A stretch of DNA of 64,000 nucleotides from Harpalus rubripes (Eukaryota > Arthropoda > Insecta > Coleoptera > Carabidae). Under the pieces are notes generated by a model. It was not told where the DNA came from and searched no databases. It was given only the letters and a program-made list of their open reading frames with translations. This document shows, piece after piece, positions 51,190 to 61,852 of the stretch. Within the stretch, counting starts at the first letter, position 1; each line of letters starts with the position of its first letter. Location of the stretch: contig OY720455.1 of assembly GCA_963082715.1 (NCBI GenBank), forward strand, positions 63,791,765-63,855,764. Reading direction: 5' to 3'. The position numbers and the translations under genes are program-made.

Positions 51190-52269
51190 ATTTTAATGAA
51201 ATGCACTTTTATTTATTGGTTAAAATGCTGTAAGACATAAAAAAAACTGGCATAAATTAGTCTAAATATAATAATGATGCATGGAATAGTTAATACTATT
51301 AATAAAAATATAATGTTGGTTGTTATTTAGTAGTTTTAATTCAGTTGGTAAGTAAATAAACAGAAACTTACTATTTTATAATGATGTACAAAAATAATCG
51401 AAGTGACAGGCGACCCACCGAACTACCGCTCAAACTGCCTGTACCTCTATCCTGTACTCCCCTTTCGTCTCGTCTTGATACCCATCAAGACGAAAGCGAA
51501 TGGCCGATCATTTCATAGTTTGACCAACACGGTCCTGATAATGAATGTGAATGAGCAAGCGCTACATCTTGTACTAGCCTTAGTCAAATCAGCTGATGTT
51601 ATAGCATATCAAAATATAGAAATGAGAGAAAATGATTCACTTCTAGCGACGCTTAGTTCATTTATTTATTTCGTATTCTGTTTTGCAACCATTTGTACGA
51701 ATTTTTTTCCCGTTATGCGACTGACAAATGTTTGTAATGGGAGGACAGACAACGAAAAAGTTTGAACTAAATCAATACATTTTACTATGAAATTACATTG
51801 TTTATTGTAGATTTAACAATAAAATTATTATTTTAGGGCTAGGGTGTATTAAAATTGCAAGCAATGCGCATGCTTGCAGCTAACGTGAAATTGTCATAAA
51901 CGTAACTGAAATTTTGTAAAAATTCGCACAGTTCAAAATTGACAATTAATGTCGGAAAGAGAAAGACGATGTTTTTATTTATAGAATTTATTATCATAAA
52001 TAGCTTAAAATATAACTGTTCATTCATTTTATTCTCTTATATCAAAGTTCTATACAGTTTTTAAACAAATATTAATGTGTAAAAGCATTTCATATGTTTA
52101 TAATGAAATTTTACAAGTTTATAGTGAGTAAAACGAGTTTAATGTTTGAATAATCTTCCGGGACAAAAGCCCATTTTTCCTGCCCAATCGCCGCCCATGG
52201 TCTGAGCTGCAGAAGGGGACCCATGTCACAATCCAGGACGGGAGTTTGCCTATAATTCTCAGAGCCAAT
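51190..52269. promoter_or_regulatory. Head-to-head intergenic region between sideroflexin and PWWP2-type genes
   Basis: The two start codons are 1,080 bp apart and point away from each other, so both promoters must lie here or in shared 5' UTR. I see no TATA box in a clear position. A perfect 10-bp inverted repeat (TCGTCTTGAT, loop ACCC, ATCAAGACGA) lies at 51470-51493. A 120-codon open frame at 51403-51765 shows no recognisable family and is not called. Confidence 0.5.
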
Positions 52270-52421
52270 ATGGCGGACACAGAAAATATGCAAGATATAC
52301 AGATACAAAAAAATTCCAAAATAGTGGTAAACGTTGATGAAGCACTACCAGATATTCTAGTAGTGACCTACGAATATGGGAGTAAAATATTCCAGGGAGT
52401 TTTGCTGGATTCGACGAAAAG
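52270..52421 (+). CDS. PWWP2A: PWWP2-type gene, exon 1
   Basis: The ATG is at 52270 and the donor GTAAGT at 52422, phase out 2. It encodes residues 1-50 plus part of 51: an acidic/polar start, then KIVVNVDEALPDILVVTYEY and KIFQGVLLDSTKR. The second segment is the conserved N-terminal strand pair of the PWWP2 family. An upstream ATG is not evident in frame. Confidence 0.87.
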
Positions 52422-55400
52422 GTAAGTCACAAAAAATTCAAGAACAAAAGGCTACTTCTTGGTTTGTCTACGTTGCATGAACAAACGAAGGATACTGTTG
52501 CCTAGAATTTTAGGCTTATATGAACAAACACTTCGATAATTTTATCACCACTAGATTTGTAATAATTTTTCGCAGTGTTTGATATATAATATGTCCAGAT
52601 TACTACAAAAATACAGGATTTAGCTACTTTACATTTAGTGAGCTTTTGGTACGGGTATTATAAAACGGTTTTCTTTGTTTATTTCATTTGTTTTAAAGTT
52701 TTTGCCCTTTAAAACTTTGTTGTCATCATCAGGAAAATTTTTGCGTATATAAATATGCTTTAAAATTTTAAATTAGATTCCATTTACATAAAATTAAATT
52801 GGTAATGTAAACAACGCAATTCGCAAAACTAAGTCCTTAAAACAGTTTTTATTGATTTCTTTCATTATTAAATAAATATTTTTTAATTAATTTTTGATTA
52901 GAAGTATTTTATGTACGGTAGTTTCCTTTAATCTATGTATTGTCAGTTCTTGGAACAATTATATGATTATCATAATTATTTTTCGAATTGTTAAAAATTA
53001 ATTAAAATATGAATAAATTAATGTTTTTCTTATTGTATAAATTGCTAATAACGTATAAAAATGTACAGATAAAGAAAAAATATAATTTTCTTAGAATGCA
53101 CGTGTTGACTAAGAAAGCACGGGAGATTCAGAGATGCGTACTCGGCAAGCGACGGCACGGTCGCCGGTAAACCGAGCGAACTTTTAGCGGGCTTACTTGC
53201 GGCGCAAAATTACTTTTATTTCTTTGTTTATTTAACAATTAATACGATTTATAGTGAAAATAATACAATTTAATTAATTTATTTTATATTACTATTTGTC
53301 TTAAAATAGTAATAACATTTTGGTTATATTTATTCAAGGCCAAAAATCTAATAAAAAGCATGTGGCTTGCATAAATTCTATTTTTCATTCTCAGAAATTT
53401 ACCATATGGCGTCTCAAGTTTACATCCCGCATATACACAAGATAAAGCCGACCTAGATGATAGATTATTTTCTGCAAATCAGAGATTTACATACCAAGAA
53501 GGAGTTTCATCTGTAGCTAAAGAATTTACTCAAAAACGCTCTGTACGCTTACCCGCTAGATATAAGAATTCAAAGATGACCGTTCGATTACGGCCTCGAC
53601 AAGTGTTGTGCTCAAAATGTCGAGGCATTTGCAACGAAAACTCTGAAAACGTAGACGCTTCTAAAAAGAGAAAAGCTAGCGATGAGGAACCCGCGAGGCA
53701 ACATCCCAAAAGAGTTTCAGCTCCAGTTACAAGGAATTCAAGACCGTTGAGTTCTGACAGTCAAAGCAATGAGCAACAACAGCAACATCAAACCCGCATG
53801 TGTTTGAGGTTAGTACCTCTTCCGGAACTACAAGAAGACATCCCAGACAGTCCTGAACCCGATACTGATCCTTTAGCCATCTCAGATGTAGATGACAGAA
53901 TCCAACCTCCAAAAACAGAATTCAAAGAGTTCAAAGAACCTTCTCCTCGGAAGGAGGGCAAAGCTGGCAAAAGAATGGTTCTTCGGAAAAAGAAAAGTGT
54001 TGGATCTATGGAAGACCTTTGGGATGAAAGCGTCTTCGAGGAGTCGGGGCAAGGTGGTGCAGCAGGGGTAGATTTAAGCCATAACACAAGAACTATTAAA
54101 ATATCTTTTGGAAGAGAAGGAGAAGGGACGGTTTTAAAAATACCTGCGAAAATTGAGGATTTAGGAGTGCCCGCCTCAGAAGATCTTGCGACGGAGAAGG
54201 TATCTTGATAATTGTACAACTCTCTTATAACAAACATATTTTTTTTCTTGTTATAGTAGTTGTAAGTGTTAAAATATGTGCAGGCCACATTACAGAGTAT
54301 CAGTCGAAAATATATCACTTTTGTATTTTACTAGCTGTACCCGTTGCAAATATTTGCAACAATAATTACTTCTTCATCGGAATTATGTATATAATTCATT
54401 CGTCTTCTATCACTCCCGAATCGCGAGCATAAGCAACGTTCGCGCCGCTCTTGGCCGCTCTCGAAATGTCTTTTTTATGTAAACTTTTAAATTAATTATA
54501 AAAAAATCTGATGTGGACAGCACATTACCTTCCGTCAGTTATATGAGGCATTTACGAAAATTCTACCTGTGAACTGTTACAGGTAAACAGCTGTTTATCA
54601 GGTTATAGCTACCGGAATCGATATTTTAAGAACGCAAGTGGTAAACAGGGTAGATCCATAATCTATAAAAAAAATTATGAAACAGGTTAGAAATTTGATG
54701 TAGTTAACAAACTGAGCAGTCATACTTTGAACACATTTCCACTTTTAACGCGTGCGTTTCGCTTTGCATCACTACCTTTTTTTTGAGATTAGATTCTTCA
54801 TGAATCCGGTAGATGGATATGGTAGATATTGTACAATTTTCGAACACGGTAACTTTTTACCACTCGTGTTTTCGAACACAGTCGGTAGATGCGGTATCTA
54901 CCGTTAGAATTTTCGCAAATGCCTATGTATTTTCTATAAAATCTATACAGAAAGTTCCTTGTAAAAGATTCTAAATTTCTTGTATGTACATTACCTTTCG
55001 ACAGTTGTATGTATTTTATACAAATTCCATACAGTTTCGATCAAAAAGATCCTATATTTCGAGTAAAATTATAACACTAATATACTACGAATATGTCAAT
55101 TGACACTGACATCTTTCAATCAAAATTTTCAGTAGCTGTTCCTAGCATAGCTAGCTAATTTATGAAATTTAATTTCTTTATCATTTTATAACTCTATATC
55201 CATTCAATATGAAGTATAAAATGCAGTCAAATCGTATAGAGAATACAATGTTCTTTAATATTTATAATAACATTAAATGTGAAAAAATGATATTTAACAT
55301 CGTTTTTTCAAGAAAAACTGTTAAAATCTTCAAATGAGGGTACTTCCGGTTGACCAATTATAACCAAAATCTAATCAGCTCTTCATATGGATGCAACGAA

Positions 55401-58400
55401 GAGGAATACGAAAGAATTATAATTTTTGGAATTGTAGTATTAGAGTTATCGTAGACGAAAATTTTGTTACACACACACACATATACATCATCGTAAAAAT
55501 AGTAAAATCGTATTCTAGGGACCTTAAAACGTGCTTATTCATTAAAAACTCACCACCGAATTTTTTGACCAAAGACAATACCTTCCTTACCTAAAGGTGA
55601 CGGAAGGTAAAAACTGTGCAAAATTTTGCACTAAACTATTATTCACGAAAGATGACTATTCAAGGTCATTTGTGTGCCGTCTGATATAATATTACTTGCA
55701 GACAACTTCATTGCATTTCATATGCATAGGCGTGCAACACGAAATATTTATGGGCACATTTTAACTGAAAAAATAAGAATAATTAATTTCAAAATTATGT
55801 TTCTTTCTAAATAATGCCTTTTTGAAAGATTTATGTTCTTCACTTATGTGTTTGCAAAATACAAAAACATTGACTTAACTTATAAACCAAGGAAAAATAA
55901 TTTGATTTACACGTCAACGCCACTGGGTACATATTAGTACAGAAGGCAGTGTAGTAGATAATTAGGTATCTGTAATTCTACGACATACGTTATTATTATT
56001 TATAGTGTGTTAGAAAGAAATGCCACTATTTACGTATAACTGTCACACCACATAAATTAAATAGACCTAGGTCAAATAATATTTTTCTTTCTAATACAAA
56101 ATGTTGCTAAGCTACTGCTATAAAGTGATGTGTATTCTTTCGTCGAACAAATGACCTTGAATAGTCATCTTTCGTGAATAATAGTGTACTACTTCTACGA
56201 CCCGCCCGGAAGCTGAAAGAACTTCCTTTGGCGTCAATATGTAAAACGGTGTAGATTTGTATAAAAATGATAAATTTTTGACCGAAAATATATAATTGTT
56301 GTATATTTAAAAATGTTACCATTGCTTTTTAGTGATTTAGTGCCAATTTATGTTTGTTATAAGTGAACCAAAATTTCTTAGTAGGACATAGTACAATTAG
56401 TGTCTAGCGTAGACCGATTAGATTCATGTGTAGATATATAATTAAATATTTTGTAATGTGATGACGTAAGTATGGTTGATAAGTTGATTTTGTAAACTGT
56501 TTCACATTATTGATAATTATATAAAATATTTCATTTTAAATCTGTCTTCTCTGTACTGTCTTGTTTGTAATATATTTGTTTTTCAAAACAGATACAATTT
56601 TCATATTTTCTTTCTCTTTTATCAGTTTACTTAATCTACTAAATTCCATGATAAATAACCGCATTAATTATTAGATATCCAAATTAGGATATTTCATCAT
56701 TTGATTACATCATTTTAAAATATTCAAATATCAAGGCGACTTTAAAAAAAGGAAGTAAATGTTTACATGATTTAACAGCGTTATAATCCTACAGTTCTTA
56801 AATACTATATTCCACAAGTGGTAAAGTTATTACCAGCGACGTAGAATCCAGACAGCATAATCCCATAAGTGCTAAACTGGGACGCATAGGAACGGCATGA
56901 AAAGTTTTCTCATTCATATTAGGACGTTAATCTCAAGTACCTATACAGGCTGATTCATCGGTCTGTCCTCTCTTTATAACTTTTTTATTTTAAGTCAGAT
57001 AGAAAAACTCTTCAAATATAATTTATATGATATATTATTGTCTATCTACGTACCATATGCATTTGTATACAGGGTGCTCCGTTTAAGCGCAACAATATGT
57101 AACTTTATATTTCTTAATGGAACACCTTATATTTATTTATTTATTTTGATAGTAAATTAGATTCCCTTTAAAAAAGTATTAAGTAATAAGGGGTCTAAAA
57201 TTATAAATTAAGAAGTTATTTACGTTCATAAAAGATAGTAGTTCAGAGTGGAAAAAACCATAATATAATACAAAATTTTGATCCTTTTTTATTAATACTT
57301 ATTTTAAACGTTACACTAATTCCAAAGAAGCTATTAAAATTTAGTGACGGACTAAATAATGCAAAATTATAATAAATGCTCGAAAACTTGTCCTTCAACT
57401 TCAATCGATTTTTCTATTATAAATATTATATTAACCATCTCATCTTTCCTAAAATTTGTATTATTCATTTTCACATCAACATCAACAATGATAAACTAAG
57501 AGTATTTGGACAACTTGTTTGTTTAAATTCGAAACAATTGATCAAATTATCCATAGCTTACTTTGTTAATAATAACATGATAGAAACATATCATTCAACG
57601 AATAAAGGTAAATAACTTCTTAATTTATAATTTTAGACCCCTTATTACTTAATGCTTTTTTAAAGGGAATCCAATTTACTATCACAATAAATAAATAAAT
57701 ATAGGGTGTTTCAGTAAGAAATATAAAGTTACATATTGTTGCGCTTAAATGAAGCACCCTGTATACAAATGGATATGGTACGTAGATAGATAATACTATA
57801 TCATATAAATTATATTTGAAGAGTTTTTCTATCTGACTTAAAATAAAAGAGTTATAAAGAGAGGACAGACCGATGAATCACCCTGTATTGCCTATTAAAC
57901 TATTATACGCCCCATTTTAGCACTTGTGGAATTAGGCTGTATGACTTCTACGTATAATTTAGGAACAATCATTGTTACCCCAAACTTTAAAATTAAGAGA
58001 AAATGAAAACTAAATACGTATTTCTAATTATCTAAAAAAAATCCTAACATCCGTTTTCGCAAAGAGTGATTAAGATTACTCAACATGTAAAAACTCTATA
58101 CTGTACTAAAGATACGTATTTAGTTTTTATTTCAATTATCAATTATTTTCATAATATTTTATATTATGGAGTATCCCAACCTAAAATCAGAAAATAAATT
58201 CCAGATTCGAAGTAAAGACGCTAGTGCCAAAGCAGCTCGCCGAGCTTTAAAAAAGGCTAAAAAAGAAGCCCGACGAAAAATCCTTCTTGGTAGCGGGGGT
58301 TCCCCGTGCTACGCCCTAGGTAGCGGATCCCCTCGGTATGCCCTGGCAGGGAATGGGTCCCCCAGGTACACAATAGCTAGCGCTTCGCCCCGACACGGGC

Positions 58401-61400
58401 TCGGGGGGCACAGCCCGAGGTATGCGGTCACCGCCAGTACGCCCAGCTACGAGAACTTAGTTCCCAGGCGACACAAACACAAAGTAAGAAAAGATATTGG
58501 TGAAAGAATCAATTATTTAATTAACCTTGGATATTTATAGTTGTTTTTCATTTTTAAATTAAATGGTTTAGAGTTTAAATGCATGAAAATATTATCTTTA
58601 TAATAGTTATTATCGTATGGAGTTATGATAAAGCAAATTCCATATAGTTTTATTATTATATCCTTAAACATTACTTACAAATTAAATTAAAATAATTTTT
58701 GACAAATTATAATCAAGCTAAAATAGTTATTTATGATATAAGTGTTAAAAGTGACATTTTATTTTGTGAGAAGTTTGGAACACGACGCGAAGCGGAGTGA
58801 TCCAAGCCTTCGAACAAAATAAAACCACTTTTAACACGTATATCATACACTATTTTTAAATTTAAATTTGTATTTCTAATAATTTTTTGACATTCACTTT
58901 TAACACTAGTGTCAAAAGTAACAATGATCTGTCACTTTTAACACTGGTGTCATAAAATGACATTTTAACGCTAAAAACAAACATTAAATAGCCCACTTTT
59001 AATAGATTTGTAGAAAAAATATATTAATATTGCTTATTCCAGCCTCGCGCTCTTACATTTATTTAGCATCTAACGCGCTTGGCTATAATAGAGCATTTTT
59101 CGGTTTAGTATATTATTTTCTAACACAATACAAAAATTGAATTTATTGACTTTTCTGTCGATGGCAGTTGTTTTTTCATGATGTTAACGACGATGGAAAT
59201 AACATTTAAAATATTAAAAATAAATTATTCTACAATTTTCTGGCAGTAAAACATATGAAATTAAAAATAACTTTTTAACAGATCAAAATTAAAATAAGTC
59301 AAAATATTGGTCTTGTCAAAGTAACATTGTTGCTGTCAAAGTGATATGCGCACACAAATCAGCTGATTCCAAGCATTTCAAGGTTGCTGAATCCACACTT
59401 TTATTTACTGAATCTATACTCTATCCGTTTTGTTTTAACTATAGACTAAATGGCGTTTCGAGCGCGGCCGTTTTTACATGTATTAAATAAAAAATTAAAA
59501 TTTTGGCGCCATTCCTGGATTAAAAAATATATTTCTAATTGACATTTTTTCAGTAATTTTGTCTTGTACGTACATATCTATCTATTTTTATCCATAATAT
59601 TAACGAAGAGAACAATAACAAAATTAACGAACTACTAACTAAAAACTAAGAAAACGCGCACAACGAAAACTGTGTAATATGAAATATAACGCCAAAACAC
59701 TATGAAAATTATACAGGCTGCGGCAGAACCAATTGAACAGTTTTGAAGAGTTATAAAAAAGAAAACAGGGTATATATGAAAAAAATGTTTTTATTTTTGA
59801 AATCAGTAGGACTTACCATTTTATACACATTAATTTTTAAAAATAATGTCTTTAACATGGCGGCCGTTAGCTACAATAAATTGCTGGAGCCGATTTCTGA
59901 AATTTTGAACAGCCCGTTGACACATTTCGCGCGGTTTCGCGTTTACTTCTTCAACAGTCTGCTCCCTTAGCTCTAGCAGGTTTTGGGGGCGACGTTTAAA
60001 CACTTTTTCCTTTAGATATCCCCAAAGAAAGAAGTCGCATATGCTTAAATCGGACGATCGCGCAGGCCACCCCACGTCACCTCTCAAAGACACTAGACGT
60101 CCAGGAAATATTTCTCTTAAAGCGTCTAGAGAATTTCGGGCTGTGTGGGCTGTAGCCCCATCCTGTTGGAACCAAAAGTCCCCTAATCCCTCTTCTTCAA
60201 CAACCACTTCCAATCGGGGCTGCAGAAAATTTTGCAACATTGAAACATAACGCCCGGAATTCACGGTCACGCCTCCCTCTTCAAAAAAGTACGGGCCTAT
60301 AACGCCAAATTGTGATACGGCACACCACACCGTTAGTTTCGGAGAATGTAGCGGTCTTTCGTGAACAATTTTGGGGTTGTTTTCAGCCCAGTAGCGAAAA
60401 TTTTGTTCACAATCCCGCTTAGGTGAAAATGTGCCTCGTCGCTGCTGAAGAATGCTGCCTCAGGAGAGATCGCTGCAAGAATTTCCTCACACAGATTTTG
60501 GCGGTTGGCGTAGTCTGCTGGGTTCAATTCCGGAACCATCATTATTTTGAAGGGATGGAAATTCAAATCTAAATGCAGAATCCTCCTCAAACTGCGGTCT
60601 GAACCCCCCTAATAGCGTGCCTGCGAGCAGAACGTTTTGGCGATTGTTCGACTGCTGCTCTCACTAGCTCCACATTTTTTGGTGTTCTGATTGATCTTCG
60701 TCGGCCATGTGTACCTATTCTTAATGTGCTACTAGTTTCCTCCAACTGCCGAATCCAGGATCGAATTGTGTTCGCAGTAGGAACAGCATTATTTCGCGAA
60801 ATGTTGAACCGTCGCCGAAAAGCTCTTTGCCTCGCAATCACAGATCGGTTGTTTTCATAAAACGCACGCACGGCAAAGCCACGATGTACTCCGGTCCAAA
60901 CCATGTTGGGTACTAAAATGGGGATGCCGACAAAACAAAAGGAGACCTAGTGTAGCTGCCTACCCCCGCCACTGCCCCACCAAACTGCTCAATTGGTTCT
61001 GCCGCATTCTGTATAAACGAAATGAACAATAATATACTTAACAAACAGAACTGATCAGAAATTAATAATATGTAATAAATCGTGTACTATTGACTTTGTT
61101 GACTTTTATTTATTTTATGTCGGACGTCAAAATAATTGATACAGTTGTCAAGCAAATTTAAATTTCGCGTCAATTATTTTACTGTGTAAACTCGGTTCAC
61201 GTTTGAACCAATCAGAGAGCTAGAATCTTAGGTCCTATCTCATGCAACGCTCTATAGTTAAAACGGGTAGAATATAAGTAAAATATGACACATTTAAGGT
61301 GAAACACAAGAAGAAACACCGAGAAGACCGCCGTAAGTGCGACCCATCCGATGACCCATCACCCCCAGAAGAAGAAATGAAAGAACGCTGTTTAAAACAG

Positions 61401-61826
61401 AAACTGTCCATTAACCTCAAAAGACTGAACTCAAGCGCTTACACCCGTTGCAACACCCCCGAAGACCCAGAAACCGACCCATTGGCAGACGCAACACCCC
61501 CTGACCCGGGGGACAAACCCTCGGAAGAGTGCTCCGAATGTTCGGAGAACGAAACAGTGCCAGACTTTCCACCCCCATCGCAGCCGTTAATGATGCATAT
61601 TACGGCACAGACTGTAGATAGTGGACTTGGAGCAGACGGCCATCGAGTCGGCGTTGGAGATGTTGTTTGGGGGAAGATTCACGGGTTTCCTTGGTGGCCG
61701 GGGAAGGTTTTAAGTATAACTGAAGCCGATAGCACCGGGCCCCAAGCTCATGTGGCTTGGTACGGGAGTAGTACGTCGTCTTTGATGCCTTGTGAACAAC
61801 TTAGTCCGTTTTTGGAGAATTTTAAG
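52270..61826 (+). CDS. PWWP2A: PWWP2A/B-type chromatin protein (5' portion, 4 exons, runs off window)
   Basis: The exons found are 52270-52421, 53395-54199, 58172(or 58205)-58483 and 61299-61826, about 599 residues with consistent phases. The ATG gives MADTENMQDIQIQKNSK. Conserved landmarks are YGSKIFQGVLLDSTKR near residue 40, RPRQVLCSKCRGICNENSE, TIKISFGREGEGTVLKIPAK, and a PWWP domain at about 540-599 (VVWGKIHGFPWWPGKV). In vertebrates PWWP2A binds H2A.Z nucleosomes, DNA and H3K36me3 and bridges to the MTA1-HDAC-RBBP part of NuRD. The exon after the PWWP domain was not found before position 64000, so the 3' end lies outside. Insects usually have one gene of this type; the A/B letter is nominal. 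Confidence 0.87.
52422..53394 (+). other. Intron 1 of the PWWP2-type gene
   Basis: AT-rich, no repeat family recognised. A CpG-containing patch (GGCAAGCGACGGCACGGTCG) lies near 53140-53165. Confidence 0.4.
53395..54199 (+). CDS. PWWP2A: PWWP2-type gene, exon 2 (CSKCR and IKISFG motifs)
   Basis: Acceptor TTCTCAG ends at 53394 and the donor GTATCT is at 54200, phases 2 to 0. It starts NLPYGVSSLHPAYTQDKADL, then VRLRPRQVLCSKCRGICNEN, a Gln-rich and Pro/Asp-rich disordered linker (PDSPEPDTDPLAISDVDD), and ends TIKISFGREGEGTVLKIPAK. Both the CSKC and KISFG motifs are hallmarks of PWWP2A/B, where the internal region binds H2A.Z and NuRD components. Confidence 0.87.
54505..55615 (+). repeat. Dispersed repeat 1, complete copy with TTACCTTCCGTCA inverted ends
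   Basis: Left AAAAATCTGATGTGGACAGC, ACATTACCTTCCGTCA; right AAAGGTGACGGAAGGTAAAA. The 13-bp TTACCTTCCGTCA / TGACGGAAGGTAA pair is the clearest terminal inverted repeat seen for this family. Contains a short CA run near 55470. Confidence 0.65.
55634..56185. mobile_element. CTATTATTCACGAAAG MITE, full copy
   Basis: About 35-bp TIR with ACTATTATTCACGAAAGATG on the left and its complement on the right; length about 551 bp, as at 26754-27304. It lies 18 bp after the end of a repeat-1 copy. Confidence 0.82.
56186..56943 (+). other. Intron 2 of the PWWP2-type gene
   Basis: Nothing recognised. Confidence 0.35.
56946..57895. mobile_element. Outer foldback split at its centre by a second foldback
   Basis: TA-CAGGCTGATTCATCGGTCTG, TCCTCTCTTTATAAC is matched by GTTATAAAGAGAGGACAGAC, CGATGAATCACCCTG-TA. 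Arms are about 124-132 bp and meet exactly at the borders of the inner element. Confidence 0.82.
57070..57761. mobile_element. Inner foldback, 692 bp
   Basis: TA-CAGGGTGCTCCGTTTAAGCG, CAACAATATGTAACTTTATA is matched by TATAAAGTTACATATTGTTG, CGCTTAAATGAAGCACCCTG-TA. Arms extend through AGTAATAAGGGGTCTAAAAT / ATTTTAGACCCCTTATTACT. The open frame in its middle (57376-57615) has no recognisable domain. Confidence 0.82.
58172..58483 (+). CDS. PWWP2A: PWWP2-type gene, exon 3 with SPRYA-type repeats
   Basis: The donor GTAAGA is at 58484, phase 0. The acceptor is ambiguous: TTATGGAG (exon from 58172) or AATTCCAG (exon from 58205); both are in phase. It encodes a strongly basic helix (ARRALKKAKKEARRKILLG) and then five or six imperfect repeats around G-S-PRYA (GSPRYALAGNGSPRYTIAS, HSPRYAV), ending RRHKHK, which joins directly to VKHKKKHRED of exon 4. 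Confidence 0.8.
58484..59712 (+). other. Intron 3 of the PWWP2-type gene, with short foldback and fragment
   Basis: 58732-58850 is a small inverted repeat (TGATATAAGTGTTAAAAGTG ... CCACTTTTAACACGTATATCA) around GACGCGAAGCGGAGTG. 58900-58980 repeats GTCACTTTTAACACTGGTGT. 59229-59388 is a right-arm fragment of the GGGCGCGAGCAG foldback (GTGATATGCGCACACAAATC, AGCTGATTCCAAGC). Nothing else recognised. Confidence 0.5.
59714..61011 (-). mobile_element. Mariner-type transposon (1,298 bp, TA flanks)
   Basis: TA-CAGGCTGCGGCAGAACCAAT, TGAACAGTTTT at the left is matched by CTGCTCAATTGGTTCTGCCG, CATTCTG-TA at the right. TA at 59712-59713 and 61012-61013. It contains a broken transposase on the minus strand and lies in intron 3 of the PWWP2-type gene. 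Confidence 0.87.
59830..60904 (-). pseudogene. Mariner-like transposase, frameshifted
   Basis: Three reading-frame pieces on the minus strand, 60904-60587, 60590-60333 and 60330-59830. The first holds the helix-turn-helix part (ANTIRSWIRQLEETSS), the second a first acidic motif (AFFSSDEAHFHLSG), the third the second Asp in WFQQDGATAHTARNSLDALR and the last motif in SSDLSICDFFLWGYLKEKVF. I count 41 residues between the second Asp and the Asp of ICDFF, which would fit a DD41D-type mariner. At least two frameshifts make it inactive. Confidence 0.85.
61299..61826 (+). CDS. PWWP2A: PWWP2-type gene, exon 4 with the PWWP domain
   Basis: Acceptor CATTTAAG ends at 61298 and the donor GTAAGG is at 61827, phases 0 to 0. 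It encodes VKHKKKHREDRRK, an acidic/Pro-rich linker (DPETDPLADATPPDPGDK), then the PWWP domain: VGVGDVVWGKIHGFPWWPGK, AHVAWYGSSTSSLMPCEQL and SPFLENFK. The PWWP tetrapeptide and flanking aromatic positions are intact, consistent with methyl-lysine and DNA binding. A mariner-like relic starts 27 bp after the exon. Confidence 0.9.
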
Positions 61827-61852
61827 GTAAGGAAAGACTATTTTTAAATATA

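Noticed and set aside
51403..51765. 120-codon open frame between sideroflexin and PWWP2
   Set aside because: No motif, and its start overlaps a small palindrome. The reading frame shows no codon bias that I can detect.
57376..57615. 79-codon open frame
   Set aside because: It lies at the centre of a foldback element and has no recognisable domain.
58166..58168. ATG as the start of a separate small gene
   Set aside because: The frame joins in phase to exons on both sides and the region fits the PWWP2-type protein, so it is an internal exon.
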